Positions 1 through 8,578 of a stretch of DNA of 51,426 nt are shown in pieces. Made by a program: the position numbers and the translations under genes. A model generated the notes under the pieces. It ran no database searches and was not told the origin of the DNA. It saw only the letters and a program-made list of their open reading frames with translations. Position 1 is the first letter of the stretch; each line of letters opens with the position of its first letter. Source of the stretch: Lachnospiraceae bacterium (GTDB lineage Bacteria; Bacillota; Clostridia; Lachnospirales; Lachnospiraceae); contig JAILES010000060.1 of NCBI GenBank assembly GCA_024687205.1, forward strand, positions 1 to 51,426, in the 5' to 3' direction.

Positions 1-1
1 C

Positions 2-115
2 GCATTGAAGAATACGGAAGAAAAATGGCTGCTGGAACTGTATGGAAACGAATATGCAGAATATAAAAAGAGAGTAAACAGATGCATTCCATGGTTTCCT
101 AAGAGATTGATTTAG
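2..115 (+). CDS. C-terminal end of an isoprenylcysteine carboxyl methyltransferase-like membrane methyltransferase (partial)
   Basis: The window opens inside a gene read in frame 2 that ends with TAG at 113-115. The 37 visible residues contain EEKWLLELYGNEYAEYKKRV followed by R-C-I-P-W-F-P. That pattern (E-E-x-x-L, Y-G-x-E-Y-x-x-Y, V-x-R-x-I-P) is typical of the cytosolic C-terminus of bacterial ICMT/phospholipid methyltransferase-like membrane proteins. The start and membrane segments lie outside the window, so the substrate cannot be judged. It is followed 45 bases later by the ATC-hydrolase-family gene and may share its transcript. Confidence 0.6.
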   Translation, partial: ALKNTEEKWLLELYGNEYAEYKKRVNRCIPWFPKRLI

Positions 116-160
116 AATTCGAAGAAATTCAGGAACAGTACTTGGTGAGGAGGTTATATT

Positions 161-799
161 TTGGAAAAGAATGAAGCACTTGAAATTCTGAAAGGATCAA
201 AGCCTTCATGTGCAATCAGGGAGACAATAACAGGCTTTATCGGAGAAGATAAAGGAAATGCAGTCTGGAACAGGGCAGCTGAGCTTGTTGTTGAATTTAC
301 AAATAAATATCCGTCATTTCCGAAATCGGAATATTTTCACGTAAAAGGAATCTTCAATGCTTCGGCATTGTATCTCTCGCTGAAGGAACTGTCAGGCGAC
401 AATGCGCTTGAGATCATGGAGAAGGGCATGGCTGTATATGCCGGGGAGGCCGCAAAATCGTATCAGAAAATGGTTAAAATGCCGTTCGGCAGAACGATCT
501 TTCTTAAAGGCTTTGCCATGGGAGCAAAGAAGATGTTTGGAGAAACCGCCGGATTTAAACAGGAGTTTCACTGTGCAAACAGTAAGAAACTTCGATTTGA
601 TGTTTTGGAATGCCCATATGTGAAGTATACAACAGAACTTGGCTGTCCGGAGATTGCTCATATTTTCTGTGATAATGATGTATATGCGTATGGATATTTG
701 AAAGGTATTACATTCGACAGGACTCAGACACTTGGAACAGGCGGGAATAAATGCGATTTTTATTTATATAAGTCGAAATTGCAGGGAGACCGGTTATAA
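161..799 (+). CDS. L-2-amino-thiazoline-4-carboxylic acid hydrolase-family protein (PF14196-like)
   Basis: A 212-residue soluble protein with a TTG start, chosen because GAGGAGG lies 8 bases upstream and no in-frame ATG fits. The C-terminal half carries the family hallmarks: C-P-Y about residue 151, then E-L-G-C-P-E-I-A-H-I-F-C-D-N-D, then T-L-G-T-G-G-N-K-C-D-F-Y. The named member of the family opens the ring of 2-amino-thiazoline-4-carboxylate on the way to cysteine, but most relatives have no proven substrate. Here it leads a cluster of hydrolases and a methyltransferase, and two further family members occur at 19458 and 20188. The function is therefore a family assignment, not a substrate call. 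Confidence 0.75.
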   Translation: MEKNEALEILKGSKPSCAIRETITGFIGEDKGNAVWNRAAELVVEFTNKYPSFPKSEYFHVKGIFNASALYLSLKELSGDNALEIMEKGMAVYAGEAAKSYQKMVKMPFGRTIFLKGFAMGAKKMFGETAGFKQEFHCANSKKLRFDVLECPYVKYTTELGCPEIAHIFCDNDVYAYGYLKGITFDRTQTLGTGGNKCDFYLYKSKLQGDRL

Positions 800-827
800 A
801 AAAGGCTGGGAGTAGAGGCGGCTTAAA

Positions 828-1589
828 ATGAAATTTTTTGAATTTGGAAAAGAACATGATAGAACGATTATGATCGAATGTGGGTATCTTGCAAAATGGT
901 ATCCGGGTCTGATGCCTTTTGTTGACGAAGCGAGTAAAAAATATCGTGTTATCGTGCAGGCATATGATGGGTTTAATGATAATGAACCGGACAAGATATT
1001 TCATTCGATCACGGAAGAGGCTCAATTGGCAGTGGATTATATTGTGAGAGAACTTGGCGGTCAGGTTGATGTGTTGTACGGAATTTCTCTAGGTGGCATG
1101 GTTGGAAATGAAATCATAATGGATGACAGAGTCAGCGTGCATACATTTATAGCGGATGGATATACGATAATGCCAATGCCGACATTCAGATCAAAAATAA
1201 TTGAGATGATATACATAAAAGGATATTCTGCGTTGATCTATTCGGCTCTTACAGATCACCAGGGACTTCTTGCAAAAATCCTGGGCAGAACAAAAGAATC
1301 GATCAGTGAGTCGCTATATACGAAGGTAAGTCGTGAATCCATTGAGAACAGTGTTATTTCAGAGATTGGGTATCAATATAAATATGAAAGCTTTAATAAA
1401 ACGGATTCGTATGTTTTTCATGGAAGTGCAGAGAGAGGAGCTGCAAGGAAGGTTCATAAGCTCCTGAAAAAAGGAATAAGATTTACGCATAAGATGTTCC
1501 GGAAAACAGGGCATGCAGAGCTTATTCATAAGAATCCCAAGAAACTGCTTATGCTTATTGAGAAGGCCTATAACAAGGAAATCGTTTAA
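828..1589 (+). CDS. alpha/beta hydrolase
   Basis: 253 residues, soluble, with the nucleophile elbow G-I-S-L-G-G (Ser about 87) after a beta strand (QVDVLYGIS) and a late G-H-A-E-L motif (about 226-230) that fits the catalytic His. An N-terminal beta-rich stretch with I-M-I-E-C-G-Y occupies the usual oxyanion-loop region. The substrate is unknown. It starts 28 bases after the preceding ATC-hydrolase-family gene with AGAGGCGG as ribosome site, so the two are probably co-transcribed. The size fits a minimal lipase/esterase or peptidase fold, and no signal peptide is seen. Confidence 0.75.
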   Translation: MKFFEFGKEHDRTIMIECGYLAKWYPGLMPFVDEASKKYRVIVQAYDGFNDNEPDKIFHSITEEAQLAVDYIVRELGGQVDVLYGISLGGMVGNEIIMDDRVSVHTFIADGYTIMPMPTFRSKIIEMIYIKGYSALIYSALTDHQGLLAKILGRTKESISESLYTKVSRESIENSVISEIGYQYKYESFNKTDSYVFHGSAERGAARKVHKLLKKGIRFTHKMFRKTGHAELIHKNPKKLLMLIEKAYNKEIV

Positions 1590-1660
1590 GTCTCCCATGT
1601 TTCTCATTCTCGGTATCAGTCAGGAATAGGGGATAAATATATATAGATTTTTCGTTTAAA

Positions 1661-1693
1661 TGGTGATAATATACGTAGTTAGCAGATACTAAC
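1661..1693 (+). promoter_or_regulatory. extended -10 promoter with GTTAGC-type operator over the start point
   Basis: TG-A-TAATAT (-10 at 1667-1672, extended by TG) is followed 5 bases later by GTTAGC-AGAT-ACTAAC at 1678-1693. The operator would cover the transcription start. The stretch TGGTG..TATACGTAGTTAGC is almost identical to that at 10383-10405 upstream of another hydrolase operon. No good -35 box is visible. Confidence 0.65.
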
Positions 1694-1720
1694 CATAGCG
1701 CCGCAGAGGTGAGCAAAAAA

Positions 1721-2605
1721 ATGATCCTGTATAATTGTATCGAGAAAGTCTTTTTTATAACGAAGCGTCTGCCGGGAGGCGGGATAAAAATCTTTGATAT
1801 GGGGGAATGGGAGGCTTCTGCAAAGTCGGAAATGCTTCCCGGATTTTTGAATCGAAACGGTCTTCAGACAAGAAGTAAAGTATTTCAAGGATTTTGGATA
1901 CACAGGATTAGAGTTTGCCGGAAAAGAAAACAGACAAAAAGAGTCGTTTTATTCCTGCCCGGTGGCGGAGGAATGCAAAGAGCGACCATCCTGCATTACG
2001 ATACAGCAGCAAGAATTGTCAAAGGAACGGGCGCTGACGTATATATTGCGGCGTATCCGCTGGCACCTGAGTACAATGTTCGAGATGCTCTTCTTTGGCT
2101 GGAGAAAGTATATGCCGCTCTTTTGAAGAAACATGATCCTAAAGATATTGTTTTCATTGGGGATAGTGCCGGAGCCAATCTGATCCTGAGTCTTACCTGT
2201 CGCTTAAAACAGAAACCGGGAAAGCTTATAGTCATTTCGCCGGCATGCGGACTGGAAAACGGAAAAACAAGAAATATACGTTTGGCGATGGAACCTTATG
2301 ATCCTATTCTGACTGTTGAAATGAATGACATGATCGCGGCCAACTGGTGCAGGAATGTGCCGCTTGACAGTCCCGATATCAGCCCGGAATACATCGAATA
2401 TAAGGACTTTCCTCCGATGTTTTTCTTTTATGGTGAGCATGAACTCTTCTATCCCTTGGTTTATGCTTATTTAAGTATGCTACGGGAGAAGGGTGTTCCC
2501 TTTAAAGAGAATAAAGAACCCATGTGTCATGATTGGGCGCTTTGCGGTTTTCTGCGGGAGGGCCGCGATGCTATCCATATGATGTGCAGATTGATTACAG
2601 AATAA
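1721..2605 (+). CDS. alpha/beta hydrolase fold-3 (hormone-sensitive-lipase-like) esterase
   Basis: 294 residues from the ATG at 1721, chosen over the upstream GTG at 1709 because AGAGGTGA sits 8 bases before it. It shows the HSL-family layout: an oxyanion motif L-P-G-G-G-G-M (about residues 78-84, with Pro in place of the usual first His), V-Y-I-A-A-Y-P-L-A-P-E-Y, the nucleophile elbow G-D-S-A-G-A-N (Ser 149), an acid in F-F-Y-G-E-H-E, and a C-terminal C-H-D-W (His) motif. Such enzymes hydrolyse short-chain acyl esters, usually in the cytosol. It has its own promoter and operator and is followed by another hydrolase and a methyltransferase. Confidence 0.82.
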   Translation: MILYNCIEKVFFITKRLPGGGIKIFDMGEWEASAKSEMLPGFLNRNGLQTRSKVFQGFWIHRIRVCRKRKQTKRVVLFLPGGGGMQRATILHYDTAARIVKGTGADVYIAAYPLAPEYNVRDALLWLEKVYAALLKKHDPKDIVFIGDSAGANLILSLTCRLKQKPGKLIVISPACGLENGKTRNIRLAMEPYDPILTVEMNDMIAANWCRNVPLDSPDISPEYIEYKDFPPMFFFYGEHELFYPLVYAYLSMLREKGVPFKENKEPMCHDWALCGFLREGRDAIHMMCRLITE

Positions 2606-2666
2606 GGAAGCAAGGCAGGAGAATTTTTAAGAGAATACAAAAAAAGTATTTAAGCGTGGGAAATCA

Positions 2667-3602
2667 ATGAAATACGAAAATTTTAAAATGAAAGAGAACG
2701 GCTTTGTAGGACATCTTGCGCAACCTGATAACGGGAGTGACAGAGCTGTGATCATTGTTATGGGCGGTGAGCAGAGCCTGCTTCCCGGTATAAAGTTTGC
2801 TGAGAGATTTGCGGATTACGGCATCATAGGACTTTCGGTTTCTCTGTTTGGTGCCGAAGGGCTTCCTGATTCGCCGGATCATATTCCCGTAGATATGTTT
2901 ATTTCGGCTGTCCGGTATCTTAAGGAAAATAAAGGAATACAACATATCAGCATCTACGGGCAGTCTATGGGATCGATATTTGCAGTGCTCGCCGCGCAAT
3001 ACATCGGCGGGTTTGATAATCTGATCATGGTAAGTCCTACGCATGTGCCGTTTGAAAGTACTTTAAAGGATAAAAAGACCATGACCGGAAGGAGTGTGGC
3101 AAGCTGGCAGGGACAGGATATCCCTTATGTCACAGCTGATTTCTCAAAGGTCAAAGCAGGAAAATATCAAAGTCATCCGGATGCCAAATGCAGGGTAACA
3201 GGTATGTGGGTTGCTTATCATGATGCTTATATGGATACCGTAAAGGTAAATGCAGCAAAACTTACGCCCGAAAAAACTGCTGCGAGGATACTTCTGATCG
3301 CAGGTGATGAGGATGAGGCATGGCCGGCGGAGTATTCTGTCAGAGAGATAGAAAAAGACCTTAAAGCGAGTGGGTACAGTAAAGATGTAAAAGTCATCAT
3401 ATACCCGCACGGAAGCCACTTAAACGGTCTTATGCCAAACAGGGAACGTGAAAAGAAACTGTACCGCATGATCCCGCTTATAGGTTTGATGTACAAGACT
3501 TTCGGGAAATACAGAAAAGAAAACCTGCGCTATTTTGAACAGTCTGAAAAAGAGATCATAAACTGGGTAAGGAGGAATTATGATGACAGATCAAAAGTAT
3601 AA
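2667..3602 (+). CDS. alpha/beta hydrolase of the acyl-CoA thioester hydrolase/BAAT C-terminal type
   Basis: 311 residues. The nucleophile elbow is Y-G-Q-S-M-G-S (Ser about 100) after a strand-helix unit (KGIQHISIYGQ). A possible acid lies in L-L-I-A-G-D-E-D-E-A-W and the His in Y-P-H-G-S-H-L. The order and the long insert between elbow and acid resemble the BAAT/acyl-CoA hydrolase C-terminal family, as does the gene at 16247, which is a clear paralogue by layout. Reaction and substrate are unproven. It ends inside the start of the methyltransferase gene (overlap 3580-3602), which indicates translational coupling. Confidence 0.75.
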   Translation: MKYENFKMKENGFVGHLAQPDNGSDRAVIIVMGGEQSLLPGIKFAERFADYGIIGLSVSLFGAEGLPDSPDHIPVDMFISAVRYLKENKGIQHISIYGQSMGSIFAVLAAQYIGGFDNLIMVSPTHVPFESTLKDKKTMTGRSVASWQGQDIPYVTADFSKVKAGKYQSHPDAKCRVTGMWVAYHDAYMDTVKVNAAKLTPEKTAARILLIAGDEDEAWPAEYSVREIEKDLKASGYSKDVKVIIYPHGSHLNGLMPNREREKKLYRMIPLIGLMYKTFGKYRKENLRYFEQSEKEIINWVRRNYDDRSKV

Positions 3603-4239
3603 AGAAATATCCGTAGGAGAGTTTACCAAAGCGGCAGAGGTATACGAAACAGACAAGGGCGGCGTATATAAGATGTGTAAGAAAGACTATCCGGATGTGT
3701 TGGCAGAGCTGGAGAAGGAACCATTTACGGATCTGCTGGACTGCGGATGCGGTCCTGCGCCGATGATTACTCTTTTGCACGAAAAGTATCCGGAAAAACA
3801 TTACACGGGGATCGATCTGACGCCGAAGATGATAGAGGTGGCAAAAGCCAAAAATATGGAAGGTGTGGAACTGGTGGTAGGTGATTGTGAAAATCTGCCC
3901 TTTGCGCCGGAAAGCTTTGACGTGGTGATCTGCAGCCAGAGTTTTCATCACTATCCGAATGTGCAGGATTTCTTTGACAGTGTATATCGTGTATTGCGTC
4001 CGGGCGGGAGACTGATCCTGAGGGATATGACAATGAATTCGGCTGGGGTTCGGTGGTTTTGTAATCACATAGAGATTCCGATTTTTAATCTCTTTGGTAA
4101 AGGAGACGTACGGATATACGGAAAAGAGGATGTAGACCTTCTCTGTAACAAAGCAGGGCTTGTCATGGAATTGTTTGAGAAACGCGGCTTTTGCCGTCTG
4201 CATTGTGTTGCAAGGAAGCCTATTAAAAACACCCACTGA
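3580..4239 (+). CDS. class I SAM-dependent methyltransferase
   Basis: 219 residues. Motif I is L-L-D-C-G-C-G-P-A-P (about residues 48-57), then the acidic loop T-G-I-D-L-T-P-K-M-I-E-V-A, the post-II segment G-D-C-E-N-L-P-F, and motif III V-L-R-P-G-G-R-L-I-L-R-D. This is the Methyltransf_11 (UbiE/small-molecule) pattern. GGAGG lies just upstream of tandem ATGs at 3580 and 3583. It overlaps the preceding hydrolase by 23 bases, so it belongs to that operon, and its stop codon lies inside the terminator hairpin. The methyl acceptor is unknown. Confidence 0.85.
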   Translation: MMTDQKYKEISVGEFTKAAEVYETDKGGVYKMCKKDYPDVLAELEKEPFTDLLDCGCGPAPMITLLHEKYPEKHYTGIDLTPKMIEVAKAKNMEGVELVVGDCENLPFAPESFDVVICSQSFHHYPNVQDFFDSVYRVLRPGGRLILRDMTMNSAGVRWFCNHIEIPIFNLFGKGDVRIYGKEDVDLLCNKAGLVMELFEKRGFCRLHCVARKPIKNTH

Positions 4240-4262
4240 TCGTGATCAAGTGGGTGCTTTGA
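4227..4262. terminator. bidirectional intrinsic terminator between convergent genes
   Basis: An inverted repeat CACCCACT (4230-4237) / AGTGGGTG (4249-4256) has an A-run before it and CTTTGATTT after it, so it could stop both the plus-strand operon and the minus-strand chemotaxis receptor gene. It contains the stop codon of the methyltransferase. Confidence 0.7.
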
Positions 4263-4263
4263 T

Positions 4264-5979
4264 TTACTTGAAAAATGAGATGTCTTCGTTTAGCTGCTCG
4301 GCAATGCTTTGAAGCTCTTCGGCGGACCTTGCGAGTATCGTGACCGTTGCCGACAGCTCCTGCATGGAGGCGCTTGTCTGTTCTGTGGACGCAGCGTTTT
4401 CTTCTGATATAGCCGAAAGTGAATTCATGGCATCTGCTACAACATTTCCTGCCTCTTCACTTCGTCCGGCACTTAAGTGGATATTGCGTATCCCATCCAC
4501 AGTGGTGTTAATGGCATCCAGCATTGCTGAAATACGATCCACCGTATTATTTATTACACCCTGTTGGTTTGAATTTGCTGCCTGTACTTCAGTTGCAGTT
4601 TTAACTGCAGATTGTGACTGGGTAAGCAATTTATCCATCAGTTTTTTGATCTCATCGGCACTCTTGGCTGAATCATCAGCCAGTTTTCCTATCTCTTCGG
4701 CGACAACGGCAAACCCGCGTCCGGCTTCGCCTGCCCTGGCAGCTTCTATGGAAGCATTAAGAGCCAGCAGGTTGGTCTGTGATGCAATGGAACTTATGGC
4801 AGCTACTTTATCATTTATGCCTGATACAGCAGTGCCGGTCTCATTTATCCTGTCTGTGATCTCTGCGATGCTCTTGCTCATTTCCTCAGAGCTCGCCTTA
4901 AGTCTGTCGAGTTCAGCTGAAGCCTGTTTACTTTCATTATTCATTCTGCCTGCTGTCTGTTCCAGCGATGATGTATCTGCCATAACAGAGGCTACTGCAT
5001 CAGATATCCGTGTAACATTCACGCTTGCATTGTTGATCTCGTCAGCTTGCTGAGCAGCTCCTTCAGCAATCTCGTTTACTGCAAGGCTTATGCCGTCTGT
5101 TGTGGATGATATCTGTTCTGCTGCGTCAGAAAGTTCTTTTGAGGAACGGTTTATGGTTCCGGATGCGTCCTTGATACTTCCTATGATCGAACTCAATCTT
5201 TCAATAAGAGAATTTGTGCTTTCGATGGCATGTCCCAGTTCATCGTCATGAAGTTCACCGGATCTGACCGGGACAAATTCTCCGGCAGCGAGATGTACTA
5301 TACTGTCGGCCACGTTGACCGTGTTGATCCTGATGTATCTGATGATCATTATTGAAAGAACGGTAAGTGCGGCCATAACAGCCAAAACTATACCGACAGT
5401 AATTCCTGCCATTAAGTGTATCCTGTTTTCTATTGATTTATCCTGATAGAGAGCGTACTGTGCGATGATATCTTCCAGGGTGTTTAGGGGTTCTCTGGCT
5501 TTATGGAAGTTGGTTTCCATCATATCCGTATTCATTGCATCACAGGTTTCCTTCCATTTATCAAATCCGGAAAATGCCTCATCCAGAAGTTCCTGGCAGC
5601 TGAATTCAATTCCTTCGATCCGATATCCGGTATAAAGGAACTCATCCTGCTCCATTGTGGACTTGATCTGTTCAAGACCGTCAAAAACCTGGGCAGCGTT
5701 TTCTTCATACTCTTCTATCTTCTTATTGGCAGTTATGGAATCACCGTGTTTATTGGCAGTCATCATCTCTTCTTCTGCCAGCATAGCCTGGTGAAAATCA
5801 CGGTCAGCAGTGATAAGCAGATCTGAAAGGGTCTTGATCTTTTCAAAATATACAGCACGTGATTCTTTGAATACATTGGTTTCTCCGGCCCACAGCGTCA
5901 CCAAAAGGGCTACTATAACTGCGGCGAGCGGTAAAAGATCGAGCATAAGTTTTGCACGGATATTCATTTTTTTGAACAT
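4264..5979 (-). CDS. methyl-accepting chemotaxis protein
   Basis: 571 residues. Membrane segment 1 lies at about 10-27 ([20 protein letters not shown]). An external four-helix-bundle-like ligand domain runs about 30-185, membrane segment 2 about 190-213, a HAMP region about 214-268, and the cytoplasmic signalling hairpin about 300-560. The tip includes [10 protein letters not shown] and the conserved [19 protein letters not shown]. It would pass a stimulus to CheA/CheW at the cell pole. It is the only chemotaxis gene here and the only large minus-strand gene, so it is probably an independent unit. The ligand is unknown. AGGGGGAT precedes the ATG. Confidence 0.93.
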   Translation of the reverse strand: MFKKMNIRAKLMLDLLPLAAVIVALLVTLWAGETNVFKESRAVYFEKIKTLSDLLITADRDFHQAMLAEEEMMTANKHGDSITANKKIEEYEENAAQVFDGLEQIKSTMEQDEFLYTGYRIEGIEFSCQELLDEAFSGFDKWKETCDAMNTDMMETNFHKAREPLNTLEDIIAQYALYQDKSIENRIHLMAGITVGIVLAVMAALTVLSIMIIRYIRINTVNVADSIVHLAAGEFVPVRSGELHDDELGHAIESTNSLIERLSSIIGSIKDASGTINRSSKELSDAAEQISSTTDGISLAVNEIAEGAAQQADEINNASVNVTRISDAVASVMADTSSLEQTAGRMNNESKQASAELDRLKASSEEMSKSIAEITDRINETGTAVSGINDKVAAISSIASQTNLLALNASIEAARAGEAGRGFAVVAEEIGKLADDSAKSADEIKKLMDKLLTQSQSAVKTATEVQAANSNQQGVINNTVDRISAMLDAINTTVDGIRNIHLSAGRSEEAGNVVADAMNSLSAISEENAASTEQTSASMQELSATVTILARSAEELQSIAEQLNEDISFFK

Positions 5980-6066
5980 AAGATCATATCCCCCTTTTCC
6001 CCATTATTACTTATTCTATACCATTTGTTTTGGGTTGTACAGTAAAACACGAAGTATGAGTATTGC

Positions 6067-6618
6067 TCAGATCAGTTTCTGCATTTCGGTGAAGCTTTCG
6101 AGTATATATTTTGTCAATTGTTCGGGAGTCTGTTTCATACCGGTACGTATCCAGAGTACCAGTACCTGCCAGAGACCACCCAAAGTAAAGTAGTAAGCAT
6201 ATTGTGAAAACTCGGAGACTTGATCAAAATCATCAGGAAGATCGTCATGAACCACGGTTCCAACGTGTTGATAAAGGAGCTGGTCTTGTTTTTCGCCGAG
6301 GAAAAACAGAAGGTGCTGCTTTTCGAGCAGTAAGAGAAAATCACGATGTTTGTTCCAGAATTCAAAATAGCTAAGAAAGCCGGATCTGGGAGTCAGAGGT
6401 TCCTTTTTCATATCTTCCGCCATTTCACCGAGAAGAGTGGCGCAGTGCAGGTACAGGATATCGTTCTTTGATTGAAAATAGCGATAAAAAGTCCTTCGGT
6501 CATATTGAGCTTTTTCTGACAGTTCCGATACGGATATCTGGTCAAATTCTTTTTTCTTCATTAGTTCAATAAGGGCTGAAATAAAAGCGTTTTGAGCTTT
6601 GGAGAGTTTGTTTTTCAT
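6067..6618 (-). CDS. TetR/AcrR family transcriptional regulator
   Basis: 183 residues from the ATG at 6618, which has AGAGGTG 8 bases upstream; an ATG 24 bases further out lacks a ribosome site. The N-terminal helix-turn-helix is I-S-V-S-E-L-S-E-K-A-Q-Y-D-R-R-T-F-Y-R-Y-F (about residues 29-49). The C-terminal ligand/dimer domain is helical and aromatic-rich. It is divergent from ABC pair 1 and the shared gap holds an AATGTC...GACATT palindrome, so it most likely represses that operon and itself. Confidence 0.88.
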   Translation of the reverse strand: MKNKLSKAQNAFISALIELMKKKEFDQISVSELSEKAQYDRRTFYRYFQSKNDILYLHCATLLGEMAEDMKKEPLTPRSGFLSYFEFWNKHRDFLLLLEKQHLLFFLGEKQDQLLYQHVGTVVHDDLPDDFDQVSEFSQYAYYFTLGGLWQVLVLWIRTGMKQTPEQLTKYILESFTEMQKLI

Positions 6619-6677
6619 GAAGCACCTCTTATAAAATGTCACATAATTCTAAATATGTAGCGTTTGTCCGCGAGTTA

Positions 6678-6735
6678 TTGACAAAGCGATAAGCGAAGTT
6701 TATCATACAGAAAGAAATGTCGCAAGTGTGACATT
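6678..6735 (+). promoter_or_regulatory. promoter of ABC pair 1 with a candidate TetR operator
   Basis: TTGACA at 6678-6683, a 17-base spacer and TATCAT at 6701-6706 give a near-ideal promoter. A 20-bp palindrome, AATGTC...GACATT (6716-6735), lies over the expected start point. A half copy (GTGACATT in the reverse direction) sits at about 6635-6642 just in front of the divergent tetR start. Position makes the adjacent TetR the likely reader. Confidence 0.7.
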
Positions 6736-6750
6736 ATTATTTTGGCGATA

Positions 6751-6768
6751 GGTTAGCAGATGCTAACC
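6751..6768 (+). promoter_or_regulatory. GTTAGC-type operator in the leader of ABC pair 1
   Basis: GGTTAGCA-GA-TGCTAACC is an 18-bp site with perfect 8-base arms. It lies about 40 bases downstream of the predicted start point and just before the ribosome site GAAGGAG. It would act by blocking elongation or by adding to repression at the promoter. It is the shared island operator, distinct from the TetR palindrome at 6716. Confidence 0.75.
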
Positions 6769-6781
6769 AAGAAGGAGAAAT

Positions 6782-8578
6782 ATGGAGAATAAGAAAGAGA
6801 AAAAAGGTTTTTCCCGCCTGCTCGAACTGGCGGGAAGAAAAAAGAAGAAACTTCAAACAGCGTGTACGCTGTCGGTCTTTTCGTCAGCAGCTAAACTTGT
6901 ACCGTATTTTACGATATATGGCATCATCGTTACCCTGCTTTCATCATACAACAATGTGGCAGGGATCGACAGGAACAGGATAATGATGTTTACCGTGGTC
7001 ACCCTTGGAGCTGCGTTGATCTATGGAATATGCGCCTACAGTTCATCGGCTCTTGCACATACTGCAGCCTATGACATCATCTATGAGCTGCGCATCCAGC
7101 TCATGGAGAAGCTTGGGCGTCTTCCGTCAGGTTATTTTACGGATAAAACACAGGGGGGTATAAAGAAGATCCTTTCGGATGATACTGAACAGGTGGAGAT
7201 ATTTATTGCTCATCATTTATGCGATATTGCGGCAGCTATAGCAACGCCGGTATTTACGATCATCTATCTCTTTGTTATGGACTGGAGACTGGCACTGATC
7301 ACTTTGTTACCCATCATCATATCTATAGTACTGCTGATCATGTGTCTGGTACGTCCCGATAAAGCGGCGCTTCAGACAGAAATGCATGACAGTCAGGAAG
7401 CGATGCAGGGAACGATCGTGCAATATATACACGGAATGCCTGTGATCAAGATCTTTAACCGTTCCCTGAGTGCTTTTAAAAAATATGAAGGAGATATCGA
7501 CCGCTTTGTGAATGCCGTGGATAAGACAGCTAAAGCCAATGCCTGGGCAATGGCGGCCTATTATGCATTTTTCGGGGCTCAGCTCTTATTTCTGTTACCG
7601 TCAAGTGTATGGCTTCTTGTGCGTGCAAACAGTTATACGGATTATCTGCCCGTGGTGCTGCTATTCCTGCTTGTCGGAACAGGACTGAAAGAACCGATGG
7701 AAAGCATGATGCAGATGGTGATACTTTCCGGCAGGATAACGGAAGGCGTTAACCGTATGGATGCGATAATCAGGGCAAAGGAGCTTGAATGCGGAAAGAA
7801 ATCCGAGCCGGGAAAGTTTGATATAGAGATAGATAATGTCAGTTTCTCTTATACTGAAGGGATAAGGGCAGTAGATCATGTCAGCTGTAAAATTCCTCAG
7901 GGATCGGTTACCGGACTGGTGGGACCTTCAGGTGGAGGTAAATCTACATTGGCCGGTTTGCTCCTGCGTTTTTACGATCCGGATGAAGGCAATATAAGGA
8001 TCGGAGGAGTGGATCTGAAAGAGTTTTCGGCAGAGGCACTCAGTCATCTGGTTTCATATGTATTTCAGGAAAGTTTTCTTTTTCATGATACTGTGGAAAA
8101 CAATATCCGGATGGGGAACAATGAAGTAACTATGGATATGGTCATAGAGGCAGCCAAAGCAGCAGAGATCCATGATGTGATCATGAATCTGCCGAATGGA
8201 TATCAGAGTGTGATAGGCGCGGACGGGGTATTCATGTCAGGCGGTGAACAGCAGCGCATTGCCATAGCAAGGGTATTTCTGCGTAACACCCCGATCGTCA
8301 TACTTGATGAGGCAACGGCTTATGCGGATGCGGAAAATGAAGCAAAGATACAGAATGCTTTTGCCAGATTGTCAAAAGATAAAACAGTTCTTATCATTGC
8401 CCACAGACTGAAAACAATAGAAAAGGCAGACAGTATCCTTGTGATGAAAGACGGAATGCTGGTCGGACAGGGTAATCATGACGAATTGATGAACAATTGT
8501 CTGCAGTATAAGGAAATGGTTGATGCCAATGAACGGCGTGACCAGTGGACGGTTAAAAAAAGGGAGGCTGCATTATGA
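6782..8578 (+). CDS. exporter-fold ABC transporter, fused membrane and ATPase domains (pair 1, first subunit)
   Basis: 598 residues: a six-helix type-1 exporter membrane domain (about 20-320), then a nucleotide-binding domain with Walker A G-P-S-G-G-G-K-S-T (about 380-388), signature M-S-G-G-E-Q-Q-R (about 485) and Walker B I-V-I-L-D-E (about 505-510, catalytic Glu present). The D-loop is A-Y-A-D rather than S-x-L-D, as in the first subunit of every pair here. The start at 6782 has GAAGGAG in front. It overlaps the next gene by ATGA, so the two form a heterodimer. The layout resembles YbtP/IrtA-type siderophore importers as well as drug exporters, so transport direction is unproven. Confidence 0.9.
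   Translation: MENKKEKKGFSRLLELAGRKKKKLQTACTLSVFSSAAKLVPYFTIYGIIVTLLSSYNNVAGIDRNRIMMFTVVTLGAALIYGICAYSSSALAHTAAYDIIYELRIQLMEKLGRLPSGYFTDKTQGGIKKILSDDTEQVEIFIAHHLCDIAAAIATPVFTIIYLFVMDWRLALITLLPIIISIVLLIMCLVRPDKAALQTEMHDSQEAMQGTIVQYIHGMPVIKIFNRSLSAFKKYEGDIDRFVNAVDKTAKANAWAMAAYYAFFGAQLLFLLPSSVWLLVRANSYTDYLPVVLLFLLVGTGLKEPMESMMQMVILSGRITEGVNRMDAIIRAKELECGKKSEPGKFDIEIDNVSFSYTEGIRAVDHVSCKIPQGSVTGLVGPSGGGKSTLAGLLLRFYDPDEGNIRIGGVDLKEFSAEALSHLVSYVFQESFLFHDTVENNIRMGNNEVTMDMVIEAAKAAEIHDVIMNLPNGYQSVIGADGVFMSGGEQQRIAIARVFLRNTPIVILDEATAYADAENEAKIQNAFARLSKDKTVLIIAHRLKTIEKADSILVMKDGMLVGQGNHDELMNNCLQYKEMVDANERRDQWTVKKREAAL

Noticed and set aside
4340..5053. 237-codon open frame on the plus strand
   Set aside because: It is antisense to the signalling domain of the chemotaxis receptor; low-complexity Ser/Ala content is typical of such shadows.
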